Below are positions 45,808 to 56,197 of a DNA stretch of 64,000 nucleotides, one piece after another. Each line of letters starts with the position of its first letter. The first letter of the stretch is position 1. The notes under the pieces are model-generated. The model made no database searches, had not been told where the DNA came from, and was given only the letters and a program-made list of their open reading frames with translations. Made by a program: the position numbers and the translations under genes. This stretch comes from Paenibacillus arenosi (GTDB taxonomy: Bacteria > Bacillota > Bacilli > Paenibacillales > Paenibacillaceae), in assembly GCF_014841135.1 (NCBI RefSeq), contig NZ_JACYTN010000003.1, positions 372,001 through 436,000 on the forward strand, written 5' to 3'.

Positions 45808-47709
45808 ATGGAGAGTGTCTATGCGCAGTATGTGTGGGCTGTTCCCATTGCTCCTTTACTTGCATTCCTTGTGCTGACGCTGATGAGATGTGTAGTTAAA
45901 GGGAGTGCGGCCTTTATTGGTGTTGGCAGCTCATTGATAGCCTGTGTCTTGTCTATTCTTATACTGCTAGAAAGACTATCGGCAAGCACAAATGTGTATA
46001 CAGTGAACGTAGAATGGTTGAGCTTCGGAGCTGTTCACTTTGAACTCGGTTATGAGTTGACTAACTTGAATGCGCTTATGCTGGTCATCGTTACAGTAGT
46101 TAGTACACTCGTCAATCTTTATGCTAAAGGATATATGGCAGATGATGAGCGCCAAACTGTATTTTTTGCATATATAGGCTTGTTTACCTTCTCCATGCTA
46201 GGGTTGGTCATTTCACCTAACTTGCTGCAGCTGTATATATTTTGGGAGCTAGTAGGCGTATGTTCGTTTCTCTTGATCGGTTTCTGGTACGAACGTCCAG
46301 CGGCGCGTGCTGCGGCCAAGAAGGCTTTTATTATGACGAGAATCGGGGATGTCGGGCTGCTTATCGCTATTCTAATCTTGTTCTGGCACATGCCGAACCA
46401 TGCGTTGGATTTTCAGTCGATTGGTCAGGTGTTTGCTAGTGTGGATACGATGTCCCAATACGGGATATCAGCAGGCTTAGCGACTTGGATCGCTTCTCTC
46501 ATCTTTCTAGGAGCAATAGGGAAGTCAGGCCAGTTCCCGCTTCATACATGGCTTCCTGATGCGATGGAAGGACCGACACCCATTTCAGCGCTAATCCATG
46601 CGGCAACGATGGTGGCGGCTGGCGTCTATTTGGTAGCTCGAACCTTTGATATTTTCCAGCTGTCTCAAACCGCAATGTTAATCGTAGCTTCAGTTGGGGG
46701 ATTTACAGCGATATTTGCTGCGACGATTGCTATTGCTCAACGAGATATGAAGCGAATACTGGCTTATTCTACGGTAAGTCAATTGGGCTACATGATGCTT
46801 GCACTAGGATTGGGCGCCGTTACAGCGGGTATATTTCATCTGTTTACCCATGCATTTTTCAAGGCGCTATTGTTTCTGGGAGCAGGCAGTGTCATTCATG
46901 CGGTACATACTCAAAATATTTTTCAAATCAACGGGCGTGGTCGCAGTATGAAAATAACAGCATGGACCTTCGCCATTGGCGCACTGGCTTTATCCGGAGT
47001 ACCGCCATTGTCTGGGTTTTGGTCGAAGGATGCGATACTGAGTGCGGCTTGGGAAAGCAACAAGCTGTTATTTGCAATTGGCGTAGTAGCCGCATTTTTG
47101 ACGGCATTTTATATGTCGAGGCTATTTTTTATCGTGTTCACAAGAGCAAAGCGTGTACATACAGAAGGTACCGATTCTCCTATTCACGAGTCACCAGCCG
47201 TGATGACAATTCCCTTGGTTGTGCTGGCTGTACTGGCTGTGGTGGCAGGCTTTGTTTATACGCCGTTTTATAGCGGTTTCGAAACATGGATTACTGGAGT
47301 GGCGGCTAGTGACCATACGAATGTGATTGTGATCATCGTTTCTACCATTGTTGCATTGAGCGGGATTGGGCTCGGGTATTTCATCTATGGACCGAATGGG
47401 GTTCGAGAAGATCGGTGGAGCAACGTGATTAAGCCGTTATATCATCTCGTAGAGCGCAAATATTATGTGGATGAGCTGTATAAACTGTTTGCTGTCTACC
47501 CTCTCAAAGTGCTGGGAAAAGTACTTGATGTTTTCGATCGTTATATAATCGATGGGATTGTTCGGTATACGGCAAGCTGCACGGTTCAATTCGGTAAGCT
47601 GTTTACACGGATACAAAACGGTCAATTGCAGTCATATGGCTTGCTATCGTTGTACGGTTTCTCCGCTTTATTGCTTTTGCTGCTGCTGCTCGGAAAGGGG
47701 TTGTGGTAG
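45808..47709 (+). CDS. nuoL: NADH-quinone oxidoreductase subunit L
   Basis: Antiporter-like pump subunit of 633 residues. Key features: WELVGVCSFLLIGFW near 150, the HTWLPDAMEGPTPISALIHAA signature (split here as HTWLPDAMEGPTP and ISALIHAAT) near 250, KRILAYSTVSQLGYM near 315 and a C-terminal lateral helix region. AAAGGAGGGTGA precedes the ATG. Its TAG is directly followed by the nuoM ATG. Confidence 0.96.
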   Translation: MESVYAQYVWAVPIAPLLAFLVLTLMRCVVKGSAAFIGVGSSLIACVLSILILLERLSASTNVYTVNVEWLSFGAVHFELGYELTNLNALMLVIVTVVSTLVNLYAKGYMADDERQTVFFAYIGLFTFSMLGLVISPNLLQLYIFWELVGVCSFLLIGFWYERPAARAAAKKAFIMTRIGDVGLLIAILILFWHMPNHALDFQSIGQVFASVDTMSQYGISAGLATWIASLIFLGAIGKSGQFPLHTWLPDAMEGPTPISALIHAATMVAAGVYLVARTFDIFQLSQTAMLIVASVGGFTAIFAATIAIAQRDMKRILAYSTVSQLGYMMLALGLGAVTAGIFHLFTHAFFKALLFLGAGSVIHAVHTQNIFQINGRGRSMKITAWTFAIGALALSGVPPLSGFWSKDAILSAAWESNKLLFAIGVVAAFLTAFYMSRLFFIVFTRAKRVHTEGTDSPIHESPAVMTIPLVVLAVLAVVAGFVYTPFYSGFETWITGVAASDHTNVIVIIVSTIVALSGIGLGYFIYGPNGVREDRWSNVIKPLYHLVERKYYVDELYKLFAVYPLKVLGKVLDVFDRYIIDGIVRYTASCTVQFGKLFTRIQNGQLQSYGLLSLYGFSALLLLLLLLGKGLW

Positions 47710-49323
47710 ATGATTCCATGGTTAACTTTACTTGCGTTTTCACCGCTAGTTGGGGTGTTACTGCTCAGTTTAGTGCCTTCTGATCGTGTGAAGCTGTTGC
47801 GATGTATCGGTATTGCAGCCTCGCTGTTGCCTTTATTGCTAGCCTTCTTCATCTATGCCTATGTGAATGTTGAAGGGCAAGGTAGCAGCTTAACCGAGCG
47901 ATACAACTGGATTGCGATACCATTAAATATCGAGGCGATACAGCCTTATGTGCAGTCTTGGGCGTTCGAGATCGATTACCATTTGAGTATCGGCGGGTTG
48001 TCACTTCCGCTAGTGGTGATGACAGCGATTGTGACAGCTATGGCTGCATGGGCTTCCTTAACGATTAAGCAGCGCGTGAAGAGCTATTACATATGGTTTT
48101 TGCTGCTAGAGGTAGGTATGCTAGGTGTGTTTATGGCACGAGACTTGTTCTTATTTTTCTTATTTTTTGAATGGACACTTGTGCCGATGTTTTTCTTGAT
48201 CGGGATATGGGGGTTCGCCAAGCGAGAGAAGGCGGCCAATCGTTTCCTTGTATACAATGGTTTAGGTTCTGCCTTGCTGCTGGTAGCCTTTCTTATCCTA
48301 ACTGTAACAGCAGGTCTTGCTGTTCATGGGGATGCAGGAGCCTCGTCGCATCTCGTTTACAGCGGTGATTTGGAGCAAATGATTCGTCAGCTAGGTGATG
48401 CACAGTCGTTCGTCAATACGCTGCCTGGACCAGCCAGCAGCTTTAATCCTTTTTATTTATCGGAAGCTTGGAGAGCTACAGCTTTTATTTTGCTCCTTAT
48501 CGCTTTTGGTATTAAGCTTCCGATTTTTCCTTTTCATACGTGGATGCTGCGTGTCCATGTGGAAGCTCCGACACCAGTAGTCATGCTTCACTCAGGAGTA
48601 TTGCTGAAGATGGGGGCGTATGGACTGATTCAATTCGGCCTTGCCATACTCCCTCAGTCATTTGCTTCTTGGTCAACGGTACTGGCTATCATCGGTCTTG
48701 TGAACATCGTGTATGGAGCCCTTCTTGCTTATGTACAAAAAGAACTGCGTCTCTTACTGGCTTACTCCAGCATCAGTCATATGGGATTTGTCTTACTTGG
48801 GATTGCGGCAATGAACGATATTGGCTTGCAAGGAGCTGTCTTGCAAATGGTATCGCATGGCTTTATTTCAGCCTTATTCTTCTTGTTAGTAGGCTGTTTG
48901 TTAGAACGAACAGGTACGAGTCGTATTGATGAGCTAGGAGGATTAGCCAATCGGCTTCCGTTCTTAAGTGCATTGCTGCTGCTAGCGGGCTTAGCTTCTC
49001 TAGGGCTCCCAGGACTATCAGGATTTATGGCGGAGCTGTTATCTCTGCTAGGCTTGTATGGCCAACTGCCGTGGGCAGCCATTGCAGGAGGGCTTGGCAT
49101 CATCTTGAGTGCTGTATACGTCTTGCGAGGTGTGTTGGCCATTACGTATGGGCCATTGGATATGCGATTTGCACAGCTTAAAGGTACACAAGCTGTTGAA
49201 GCATTGCCAGCTGTTGTATTAACGTTTGCCATTATTTTAATAGGTGTACTGCCAGCCGTTGTTACCATACCAATTGAGCAAGGAATAGAGCGTATGATCC
49301 ACATTATCCAGGCGGGGAGGTAA
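47710..49323 (+). CDS. nuoM: NADH-quinone oxidoreductase subunit M
   Basis: Antiporter-like pump subunit of 537 residues with WTLVPMFFLIGIWG, the FHTWMLRVHVEAPTPVVM segment and LRLLLAYSSISHMGFVLLGI. It starts right after the nuoL stop, with GGAAAGGGG upstream. A loop near residues 210-245 is longer than in E. coli NuoM. Confidence 0.95.
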   Translation: MIPWLTLLAFSPLVGVLLLSLVPSDRVKLLRCIGIAASLLPLLLAFFIYAYVNVEGQGSSLTERYNWIAIPLNIEAIQPYVQSWAFEIDYHLSIGGLSLPLVVMTAIVTAMAAWASLTIKQRVKSYYIWFLLLEVGMLGVFMARDLFLFFLFFEWTLVPMFFLIGIWGFAKREKAANRFLVYNGLGSALLLVAFLILTVTAGLAVHGDAGASSHLVYSGDLEQMIRQLGDAQSFVNTLPGPASSFNPFYLSEAWRATAFILLLIAFGIKLPIFPFHTWMLRVHVEAPTPVVMLHSGVLLKMGAYGLIQFGLAILPQSFASWSTVLAIIGLVNIVYGALLAYVQKELRLLLAYSSISHMGFVLLGIAAMNDIGLQGAVLQMVSHGFISALFFLLVGCLLERTGTSRIDELGGLANRLPFLSALLLLAGLASLGLPGLSGFMAELLSLLGLYGQLPWAAIAGGLGIILSAVYVLRGVLAITYGPLDMRFAQLKGTQAVEALPAVVLTFAIILIGVLPAVVTIPIEQGIERMIHIIQAGR

Positions 49324-49327
49324 GAGC

Positions 49328-50992
49328 ATGAATACACAGCTGTATCAACCGTTGCAAGGGAGCGACCTCCTGTTAATGGCACCAGAGCTGACGCTCGTCA
49401 TTGCAGTTATTGTCATGTCTATCGTTGACTTGCTACTTCCTCGCCGCATCAATCGCAGTTGGATCGGTGGAATGTCTCTTACTGCGGTGCTGGTATCGCT
49501 AGGAACGGTTATTTGGACACTAGTAGATCGTTACCAAGGCGCGATTGCTGGCCATAAAGTTGGTGTGATCGAGTTATTAGGAGGCAGTTATCGGATCGAT
49601 GATTTCGGGCTGCTGATAAAGGTTGTTCTGTTACTTGGAACTGCACTTGTAATCATGATAAGTATTGGCCATATTCGTGAATCTGATATTCAGCATCGTG
49701 GCGAATACTACTATTTACTGCTGCCAGCGGTGCTTGGTGGGCTCGTACTGGTATCCTCCACTGATCTGATTACGTTATTTGTCGGTTTAGAATTGTTAAG
49801 TATTAGCTCTTACTTATTAGTGGCGATACGTAAGCGGGATCGTCGATCCACAGAGGGGGCTTATAAGTACATTGTGCTAGGCAGTACAGCATCCGCATTC
49901 ATTTTGTATGGAATGTCATTCTTATATGGGATGACAGGCACGACTCATCTTGGACAAATTGCGGAGGCGCTCGCTCAAAATGCGGGTCAATTTCTTCCTC
50001 TCCTCTATCTCAGCCTGTTGTTTCTTCTTGTCGGTTTCGGATTCAAAATAGCTGCAGCTCCTTTCCATGCTTGGTCGCCAGATGTATATGAAGGAGCCCC
50101 AACTCCAGTTGCTGCCTTTTTATCTGTCGTATCCAAGGGTGCTGTTCTTGCCTTATTATTTCGGCTTGTATTCCATATTCTATTTGGCTTTCAGTTTGCT
50201 GGTGGGTTGGGCGACCTTTCGTCTGCGGGTGCTTTCATTAATGAGGATTTATCCCTTATCCTATTATCCATTGCAGCACTATCTATGATCGTAGGCACAA
50301 CGATGGCACTTCGACAGGTGAAGGTGAAGCGCCTTCTCGCTCTATCTGGTGTTGCTAATGCGGGCTATTTGCTTGTACCGCTAGGTTTGAATATTTTTCA
50401 ACCTGCTGCATGGTATAGTTCAAACTTTTCGACATTCTGGTATTACTTGATTGCCTATGCATTTACGACTATAGGTGCTTTTGCGATTTTAGCAATTGTA
50501 TGCAGAGCAACTGAGCACGAGGAGCTTAAAAGTTTTGCTGGATTGTACTATAAAGCGCCATGGCTCGCTGTAGCGATGACCATATTTGTACTGTCTCTGG
50601 CAGGTATTCCGATTACAGCTGGATTTTTTGGAAAGCTATACATTTTGCTGGGAGCAGTTGCAACACATGCATTGTGGCTTGCCATTATTATGATGGTGAC
50701 GAGTGTCATTTCGTTTTATGTGTATTTTGGTTTTATTCGGCAAATGTTTATGCGTGACTCTGACAGTATGTCACACTCACAGACTGCCAAGGCTCAAAGT
50801 TTTGAACTAGTATCACCCAAAGGACATGTTGGACCTGTTAGTTCTACACGTATTCACGTGTCTGTTGCTTCGGGCGCTGTGGTTGCGTTTAGTGCGGTGT
50901 CCGTCATTATATTGGCCATTTTTCCAAACGAGTTAATGACTTGGGTAAATACGCTTCTATCTCTTGCGAACGATATTTATGCAGCTTCTTAA
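49328..50992 (+). CDS. nuoN: NADH-quinone oxidoreductase subunit N
   Basis: Third antiporter-like subunit, 554 residues, with GLELLSISSYLLVAIRK, the AAPFHAWSPDVYEGAPTP segment and KRLLALSGVANAGYLL. A polar loop of about 35 residues near 475-515 before the last helix is an insertion relative to shorter homologues. Last gene of the operon; GGGGAGGT precedes the ATG. Confidence 0.95.
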   Translation: MNTQLYQPLQGSDLLLMAPELTLVIAVIVMSIVDLLLPRRINRSWIGGMSLTAVLVSLGTVIWTLVDRYQGAIAGHKVGVIELLGGSYRIDDFGLLIKVVLLLGTALVIMISIGHIRESDIQHRGEYYYLLLPAVLGGLVLVSSTDLITLFVGLELLSISSYLLVAIRKRDRRSTEGAYKYIVLGSTASAFILYGMSFLYGMTGTTHLGQIAEALAQNAGQFLPLLYLSLLFLLVGFGFKIAAAPFHAWSPDVYEGAPTPVAAFLSVVSKGAVLALLFRLVFHILFGFQFAGGLGDLSSAGAFINEDLSLILLSIAALSMIVGTTMALRQVKVKRLLALSGVANAGYLLVPLGLNIFQPAAWYSSNFSTFWYYLIAYAFTTIGAFAILAIVCRATEHEELKSFAGLYYKAPWLAVAMTIFVLSLAGIPITAGFFGKLYILLGAVATHALWLAIIMMVTSVISFYVYFGFIRQMFMRDSDSMSHSQTAKAQSFELVSPKGHVGPVSSTRIHVSVASGAVVAFSAVSVIILAIFPNELMTWVNTLLSLANDIYAAS

Positions 50993-51044
50993 TTCCTATA
51001 TTACCGTTTGAATCTGCTCTATGTGGTGGTAATGATAAGTAGCT

Positions 51045-51200
51045 AAAGCAGCAGCCTGAACACACGGATAGTACGTCCGATAAGAGGATGCTCGATCATC
51101 CTTTCAAGATTCGTTGAATGATCTGCTGACCCAAGTAGGGTACATGAATGGTTTCGTTCAACTGATGCAGCCCGTACTACGATGTGATTCAGGCTTTTTG
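51045..51200 (+). ncRNA. Predicted folded RNA ending in a terminator, downstream of nuoN
   Basis: AGCCTGAACACA (51053-51064) pairs with TGTG-a-TTCAGGCT (51183-51195); inside, TAGTACG (51069-51075) pairs with CGTACTA (51173-51179). Between them lie hairpins AGGATG/CATCCT (about 51085-51102), GTTGAA/TTCAAC (51113-51118 with 51157-51162) and ACCC/GGGT (about 51129-51141). A T-run follows the outer stem. This multibranched layout resembles a structured regulatory RNA or riboswitch closed by a terminator. I match it to no known class. It could also be the 3' end of the nuo transcript. The 466-base gap holds no ORF. Confidence 0.4.
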
Positions 51201-51458
51201 CTGTGATTTGATTTTTGGAAGAAAAAATAAATTACTACCACATTTTGAAAGAAAGAGTATGGTGCTTGGCAATATGATATAATGATGCCTATTCTTAACG
51301 ATTCATGCCAGATGAAAGCTGTATAGCAGGACTATCGTACTAAAATCGCAGTGGCAGACAGGATTGAGAGATGTTGTGAAGAATGGTTACGTATGTGAAT
51401 TAGGTAGGTATTTTTGAAATAGGGAATATCGGTTAGAACATCATGGGAAGTGAAATCA

Positions 51459-53996
51459 ATGTGGGAACGATCTAGTAGAAGTATGCTCCTTGTATGGGTG
51501 GTTGTACTGCTGTTAACGACGATTCTAAGCAGCGTAGGTCCAACTAATTCGAAGCTAGGATGGGGAAATGATGGGTATCCATCGAACTCCTCAGCTGTGG
51601 AGTTAGCGTCTTCGCGCAGTAAGCATGCGAACGAGGAAGCGGGTTGGATTGTGAAATGGAAGTCAGGGAGCAGTCCCGACCCTACCGTTATGAGCAGCAG
51701 CAGCGTGTTGAGTGTACAGGAAACGATGAATATTTCGGTTATGAAGCCCGCTGAGGGAGTGGAACTGAAGCAGTGGATGAAATTGCTTCATGCTTCGCCC
51801 GCTGTGCAATATGTAGAACCGAATCAACAAGTGCAGACATTGGCAGTGCATGCGGAGCCGAACGATCAATATTATAACCGTCAATATTATTTGAAACAGA
51901 CGGGTGTCGATCAAGCATGGAATTATTTACACAGTGAAAATAAAGGAATGAATAGCTCCAATCTTACCGTTGCGTTAATTGATACGGGTGTGGACTTGGA
52001 GCATCCTGATCTAAAGCCGAATCTGACAAAAGGCATTAATCTACTTCATGATGGACTGCCGAAGGATGATAATGGACATGGTACGAGTGTAGCGGGAGTT
52101 ATCGCTGCGGTGGGAAATAACTTCAAAGGGATTGCCGGAGTAAGCTGGAACACAAAGGTAATGCCTATAAAGGCGCTAGATTCACGTGGATATGGTGACG
52201 AAGATAAGCTCGGCGCAGGTATTTTATATGCGGTAGATAACGGTGCAAAAATTGTTGTCATGTCTGTAGGGCTTTACCGATACTCCAAGTACATGCAGGA
52301 CATCGTTAATTATGCGGAGCAAAAGGGTGTGCTGCTAATTGCTGCGACAGGAAACGATGCGATGAAGCTTGAAGAACGCGCTGCTGTTAAGTATCCTGCT
52401 GCGTATCCTACTGTGCTTGCAGTTGGTGGAGTAACACCGCTTAACCGTGTAGAGGCACGATCTAATCGTGGGCCTGAAGTAGATATCGTAGCACCATGGC
52501 ATGTGTACACGACAGCGCTTGGTGGAGGTACTCGTGAACAGGAAGGTACCTCGATGGCTGCCCCACAAGTGGCTGGGGTGGCAGCTTTGTTGTGGAATAA
52601 GCATCCTGATTTGAAACCGTATCAGATTAGGGATCATTTACGGATGACAGCTGAGGATATTGAAGATGCGGGTTGGGATCCTTCTAGTGGATATGGCTTG
52701 CTGCGCGCAGAACGTGTTGTACAAGAGCCAATCAAGCGCGAAGCTGGAGTAGATAATACGACTAAAAATAAAGCCACTATTTTTCCGATTGATACGAGCC
52801 GGAGTGGGTATATAGATGATAATGGTCGTTCCGATTGGTATCGAGTGGATGTTCCCTATGATGGAACGTTGCAATTGAAGTTGGAGCGAATTGTGGGGAA
52901 TGGAACGTTAGAAATTCGCCATGAGCATGAGCAAACTCAGAAGGTGAGGCACTATAGTGGAATTAGCCGCTCAGTAAGTCTCCCTGTGAAAAAAGGCAAA
53001 CATTACATTCGAATTCGTCAAGAGCAAGCAACTGTTGGGCAGCCTTTTGCGTACAAAATATCGTCTCGCTTTATTATTTATGAAGATCCGTTCGAACCAA
53101 ATGATGAACAGTACAAAGCACATATGTTACCGGCACGTAATCAACAAGTTGTAGGCACGTTCAGTCATACACGAGATGCCGATTGGTATCGCATTCAGCT
53201 TGATACGAAGACGACATTAAAACTGAAAGTAACGACAACAACAGCACGAATTGATCCACTCATCACAATGAAGAGTACGGAGTGGAAGGAATCTCAATTT
53301 TTTGATGAGACTCGTGAAGGTGAGACAGAAACGGTTGTCTTGGAAGGGCTAAATCCAGGGAGATACGATATTAAAGTTCAAAATGCAGTTACATCTCGTT
53401 CTGAGCCTGCAAGCGGACTCTATAAAATGGAGGTAGAGATACTTCCTCAGTATTCAGATCCAAATGAGCCTAACAACAAAATGTATGAGGCGTTATCCAT
53501 TGTTCCGCAGTACGACTATTCAGCCGTTATCCATGCGACTGAGGATGAGGACTGGTACCAATTTAAAGTTACCGAGCCTGTAAATGCGTCTTTAAGTGTA
53601 AGCCAAATTCCGCAAGGGCGGAAAATGGATGTTAGCCTACAGACGAAGAGGCAAGAAAAATTGATAGGTGCTCGAAACGAACGAGGACAAACGAAACTGG
53701 TCACCGGGACGAAATTAGAGCCGGGCACTTATTTCATTCAAGTTAGAGCCGATGCGGCCTTCTCTCATCAGCCTTATAAGCTGCGTTTAGAATTGGATAA
53801 ACTGACTGCAACCTCAACTGCATCAGTAGGTGATGGGTCGTCGAATGAGCAGAGTTCTTTGAACGCGAAGCCATTTCCTCTTGATGCTGATGAAGAAATG
53901 ACGCTGCAATCGAACGAAGGAGATGCTCCAACTTCCATGATGACCAGAGCGGATCGATTGCGATTATGGTTCGTATTTTTGAACTGGCTATGGTAA
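51459..53996 (+). CDS. Secreted subtilisin-like serine protease (S8) with PPC-type C-terminal domains
   Basis: Exported protease of 845 residues. Signal peptide at about 8-28; prodomain to about 130; catalytic domain about 140-420 with Asp175 (IDTGVD), His207 (NGHGTS), oxyanion Asn in AATGND and Ser365 (GTSMAAP). The C-terminal half has three beta-rich PPC-like repeats marked by SDWYRVDV, DADWYRIQL and DEDWYQFKV and linkers DPFEPND and DPNEPNN. These domains usually mature extracellular enzymes or bind substrate. ATG 51459 is preferred to GTG 51450, with GGAAGTGA before it. Monocistronic. Confidence 0.92.
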   Translation: MWERSSRSMLLVWVVVLLLTTILSSVGPTNSKLGWGNDGYPSNSSAVELASSRSKHANEEAGWIVKWKSGSSPDPTVMSSSSVLSVQETMNISVMKPAEGVELKQWMKLLHASPAVQYVEPNQQVQTLAVHAEPNDQYYNRQYYLKQTGVDQAWNYLHSENKGMNSSNLTVALIDTGVDLEHPDLKPNLTKGINLLHDGLPKDDNGHGTSVAGVIAAVGNNFKGIAGVSWNTKVMPIKALDSRGYGDEDKLGAGILYAVDNGAKIVVMSVGLYRYSKYMQDIVNYAEQKGVLLIAATGNDAMKLEERAAVKYPAAYPTVLAVGGVTPLNRVEARSNRGPEVDIVAPWHVYTTALGGGTREQEGTSMAAPQVAGVAALLWNKHPDLKPYQIRDHLRMTAEDIEDAGWDPSSGYGLLRAERVVQEPIKREAGVDNTTKNKATIFPIDTSRSGYIDDNGRSDWYRVDVPYDGTLQLKLERIVGNGTLEIRHEHEQTQKVRHYSGISRSVSLPVKKGKHYIRIRQEQATVGQPFAYKISSRFIIYEDPFEPNDEQYKAHMLPARNQQVVGTFSHTRDADWYRIQLDTKTTLKLKVTTTTARIDPLITMKSTEWKESQFFDETREGETETVVLEGLNPGRYDIKVQNAVTSRSEPASGLYKMEVEILPQYSDPNEPNNKMYEALSIVPQYDYSAVIHATEDEDWYQFKVTEPVNASLSVSQIPQGRKMDVSLQTKRQEKLIGARNERGQTKLVTGTKLEPGTYFIQVRADAAFSHQPYKLRLELDKLTATSTASVGDGSSNEQSSLNAKPFPLDADEEMTLQSNEGDAPTSMMTRADRLRLWFVFLNWLW

Positions 53997-54088
53997 TTAT
54001 GTAGAATAGGAAGAGTATCATGCTAAAAGTGGTATGGTTCTCCTTACGCATGAAACAGCAATGGCAGGTTGCATGAGGGGGGAAGGCG

Positions 54089-54343
54089 ATGGAGGATACG
54101 CTGCGAGACGTATCTATGGCCGCTGGAATGAGCGGTATTGTGAACATGGTTATTGCGCTGATTTGTATTGCTCTTTCTTGGTGGGCGTTGCAGCATCTGA
54201 AGCTGGACCTGTTTATTAGGCAGCCCCAAGGTCCACAGGGCAGGGTTATTCGCCTGTTATTGGCGATTATTATGGGGCGCGCTGTAGCAAGTTTTTTCAT
54301 TGATTATTTGACTTGGACGAATGCGCTTCGATTTTTAATCTAG
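54089..54343 (+). CDS. DUF1146 family membrane protein (YwzB-like)
   Basis: Small membrane protein of 84 residues with two helices (IVNMVIALICIALSWWAL and LLLAIIMGRAVASFFIDYL) around a short DLFIRQPQGPQGR loop. The family is unknown in function and typically lies just upstream of murA, as here. AGGGGGGAAGG precedes the ATG. Confidence 0.88.
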   Translation: MEDTLRDVSMAAGMSGIVNMVIALICIALSWWALQHLKLDLFIRQPQGPQGRVIRLLLAIIMGRAVASFFIDYLTWTNALRFLI

Positions 54344-54358
54344 TCAAAAATGGAAGTA

Positions 54359-54431
54359 TGTCGAATAACATATGGTGTAGTTGTCAACAATGGTGATAAC
54401 TGCTAGAAACTTGTGGAATGCTGTTGTCGAA
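54359..54431 (+). promoter_or_regulatory. Two TGTCGAA sites upstream of murA
   Basis: TGTCGAA at 54359-54365 and 54425-54431, identical to the Spo0A-box core, lie 190 and 123 bases before murA. No promoter is clearly defined with them. Confidence 0.3.
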
Positions 54432-54553
54432 ATTTACGCTTGTCCATCTTTCAACGAGAATGTTATTATGTTAGGTGGACATTTAGAACACGTACCATTA
54501 TGTATAGATATAAAGATTAGATGGGGCGGAAAAATAGCGCGGAGGGAAATAGG

Positions 54554-55885
54554 ATGAGTAAATTTATCGTCCGCGGAGGCAAGCGACTGAAAGGAACTGT
54601 GCGTGTTAGTGGCGCGAAAAATGCAGTTCTTCCCATTCTTGCGGCTTCGTTGCTCGGAGAAGAAGGCATCAGTGTTATTCACGATGCTCCTCCACTTGAG
54701 GATGTAAAGACGATACATCAAGTACTTGAAAAGTTGGGTGCGAGCCTAAGTTATGAAGGCGAAACCGTTAGAATCAATGCAGAAACATTAGTTTCTCATG
54801 AGGCTCCTTATGAATTGATGCGCAAGATGCGCGCCTCTTTCTTGGTGATGGGACCGCTTCTAGCTCGTACTGGAAAAGCACGTATTTCACTGCCGGGCGG
54901 CTGTGCAATCGGATCAAGACCGATTGATCAGCACTTGAAGGGCTTCGAAGCAATGGGAGCCGAAATTGGACTTGGACAAGGTTATATTGAAGCAAAAATT
55001 GACGGCCGTTTAAAAGGCACAAAAATTTATCTAGATGTAGCTAGTGTTGGCGCAACTGAGAATATCATCATGGCAGCTACACTTGCTGAAGGTACTACTG
55101 TACTGGAAAATGCAGCACGTGAACCAGAAATCGTTGATCTTGCGAACTATCTGAACAAGATGGGTGCTAAAGTTCGTGGTGCTGGTACAGGAGTTATCCG
55201 TATCGAGGGTGTTGAGCGTCTGCGTGGAGCAGAGCATACTGTTATTCCAGACCGTGTTGAAGCTGGAACGTACATGGTTGCTGCTGCGATGACAGGCGGA
55301 GATGTATATGTGGAAGGCGCAATCGCTGATCATCTAGGTCCTGTTATTTCTAAAATGGAAGAGATGGGTGTTACGGTTCAGCCGGACGAGAATGGTATCC
55401 GTGTTATCGCGGACAAACCGCTTAAGGCTGTAGATGTGAAGACATTGCCGTATCCAGGATTCCCTACAGATATGCAATCTCAAATGATGGCACTTCTTTT
55501 GGCAGCTGAAGGTACTTCTGTTGTTACTGAGACTGTATTTGAGAACCGCTTCATGCATGTTGATGAATTCAACTTGATGAGTGCAAATATCAAAGTCGAT
55601 GGTCGTGCAGCTGTCGTTACTGGTGGATTGAAGTTGACAGGAGCTAAAGTTACTGCAACTGATCTTCGTGCAGGCGCGGCACTAATCTGTGTAGGTTTGG
55701 TAGCGGAAGGTACGACAGAGGTCGGCGGAACGCACCATATCGATCGTGGATATGTTCATTTGGCTGAGAAGTTGTCCGCTTTAGGCGCAGATATTTGGCG
55801 TGTACATGCAGAGCCATCTACTGCTGATGAAGACGGAAGTATCAAACGCAGTGATGCATCGAGAGTTAAGTCAACAATGGCGTAA
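54554..55885 (+). CDS. murA: UDP-N-acetylglucosamine 1-carboxyvinyltransferase
   Basis: First committed step of peptidoglycan synthesis: adds enolpyruvate from PEP to UDP-GlcNAc. The 443-residue protein has [13 protein letters not shown] near 20 and catalytic Cys117 in [10 protein letters not shown], the fosfomycin target. ATG 54554 has GGAGGGA upstream; an earlier in-frame ATG at 54521 lacks a site. The C-terminal 25 residues are a polar tail. Followed by sporulation genes, as in Bacillus. Confidence 0.97.
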   Translation: MSKFIVRGGKRLKGTVRVSGAKNAVLPILAASLLGEEGISVIHDAPPLEDVKTIHQVLEKLGASLSYEGETVRINAETLVSHEAPYELMRKMRASFLVMGPLLARTGKARISLPGGCAIGSRPIDQHLKGFEAMGAEIGLGQGYIEAKIDGRLKGTKIYLDVASVGATENIIMAATLAEGTTVLENAAREPEIVDLANYLNKMGAKVRGAGTGVIRIEGVERLRGAEHTVIPDRVEAGTYMVAAAMTGGDVYVEGAIADHLGPVISKMEEMGVTVQPDENGIRVIADKPLKAVDVKTLPYPGFPTDMQSQMMALLLAAEGTSVVTETVFENRFMHVDEFNLMSANIKVDGRAAVVTGGLKLTGAKVTATDLRAGAALICVGLVAEGTTEVGGTHHIDRGYVHLAEKLSALGADIWRVHAEPSTADEDGSIKRSDASRVKSTMA

Positions 55886-55947
55886 GCTATGTTAGGTCAG
55901 ATGACATTAATGATGCATATTCATCATTGAATCATATTTGAATGGAG

Positions 55948-55977
55948 AAGCCGTTTCCTTAGGGGACGGCTTTTTTT
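55948..55977 (+). terminator. Terminator after murA
   Basis: AAGCCG with TCC pairs with GGA and CGGCTT around a short loop, followed by seven Ts. The 312-base gap to spoIID otherwise holds no gene. Confidence 0.88.
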
Positions 55978-56197
55978 GTATGGTTCGATTGGTGTATGGG
56001 GAGTTGCAGATGATGTCAGCAGCACTCTACTTATATAGACGCGAGAGTCGCCTGTATAGTTCCATATTTTTACGAAAAATAGTACGTTAGGTCTATAGGG
56101 TAAGGCTAATTGGTTCTATCACCTCTTAATCTTGCATATTGTTGAACATAGAATTGGTGATAAGAGAGTGAAGAGAAGTAGAAAAGGAGAGCGGCGG

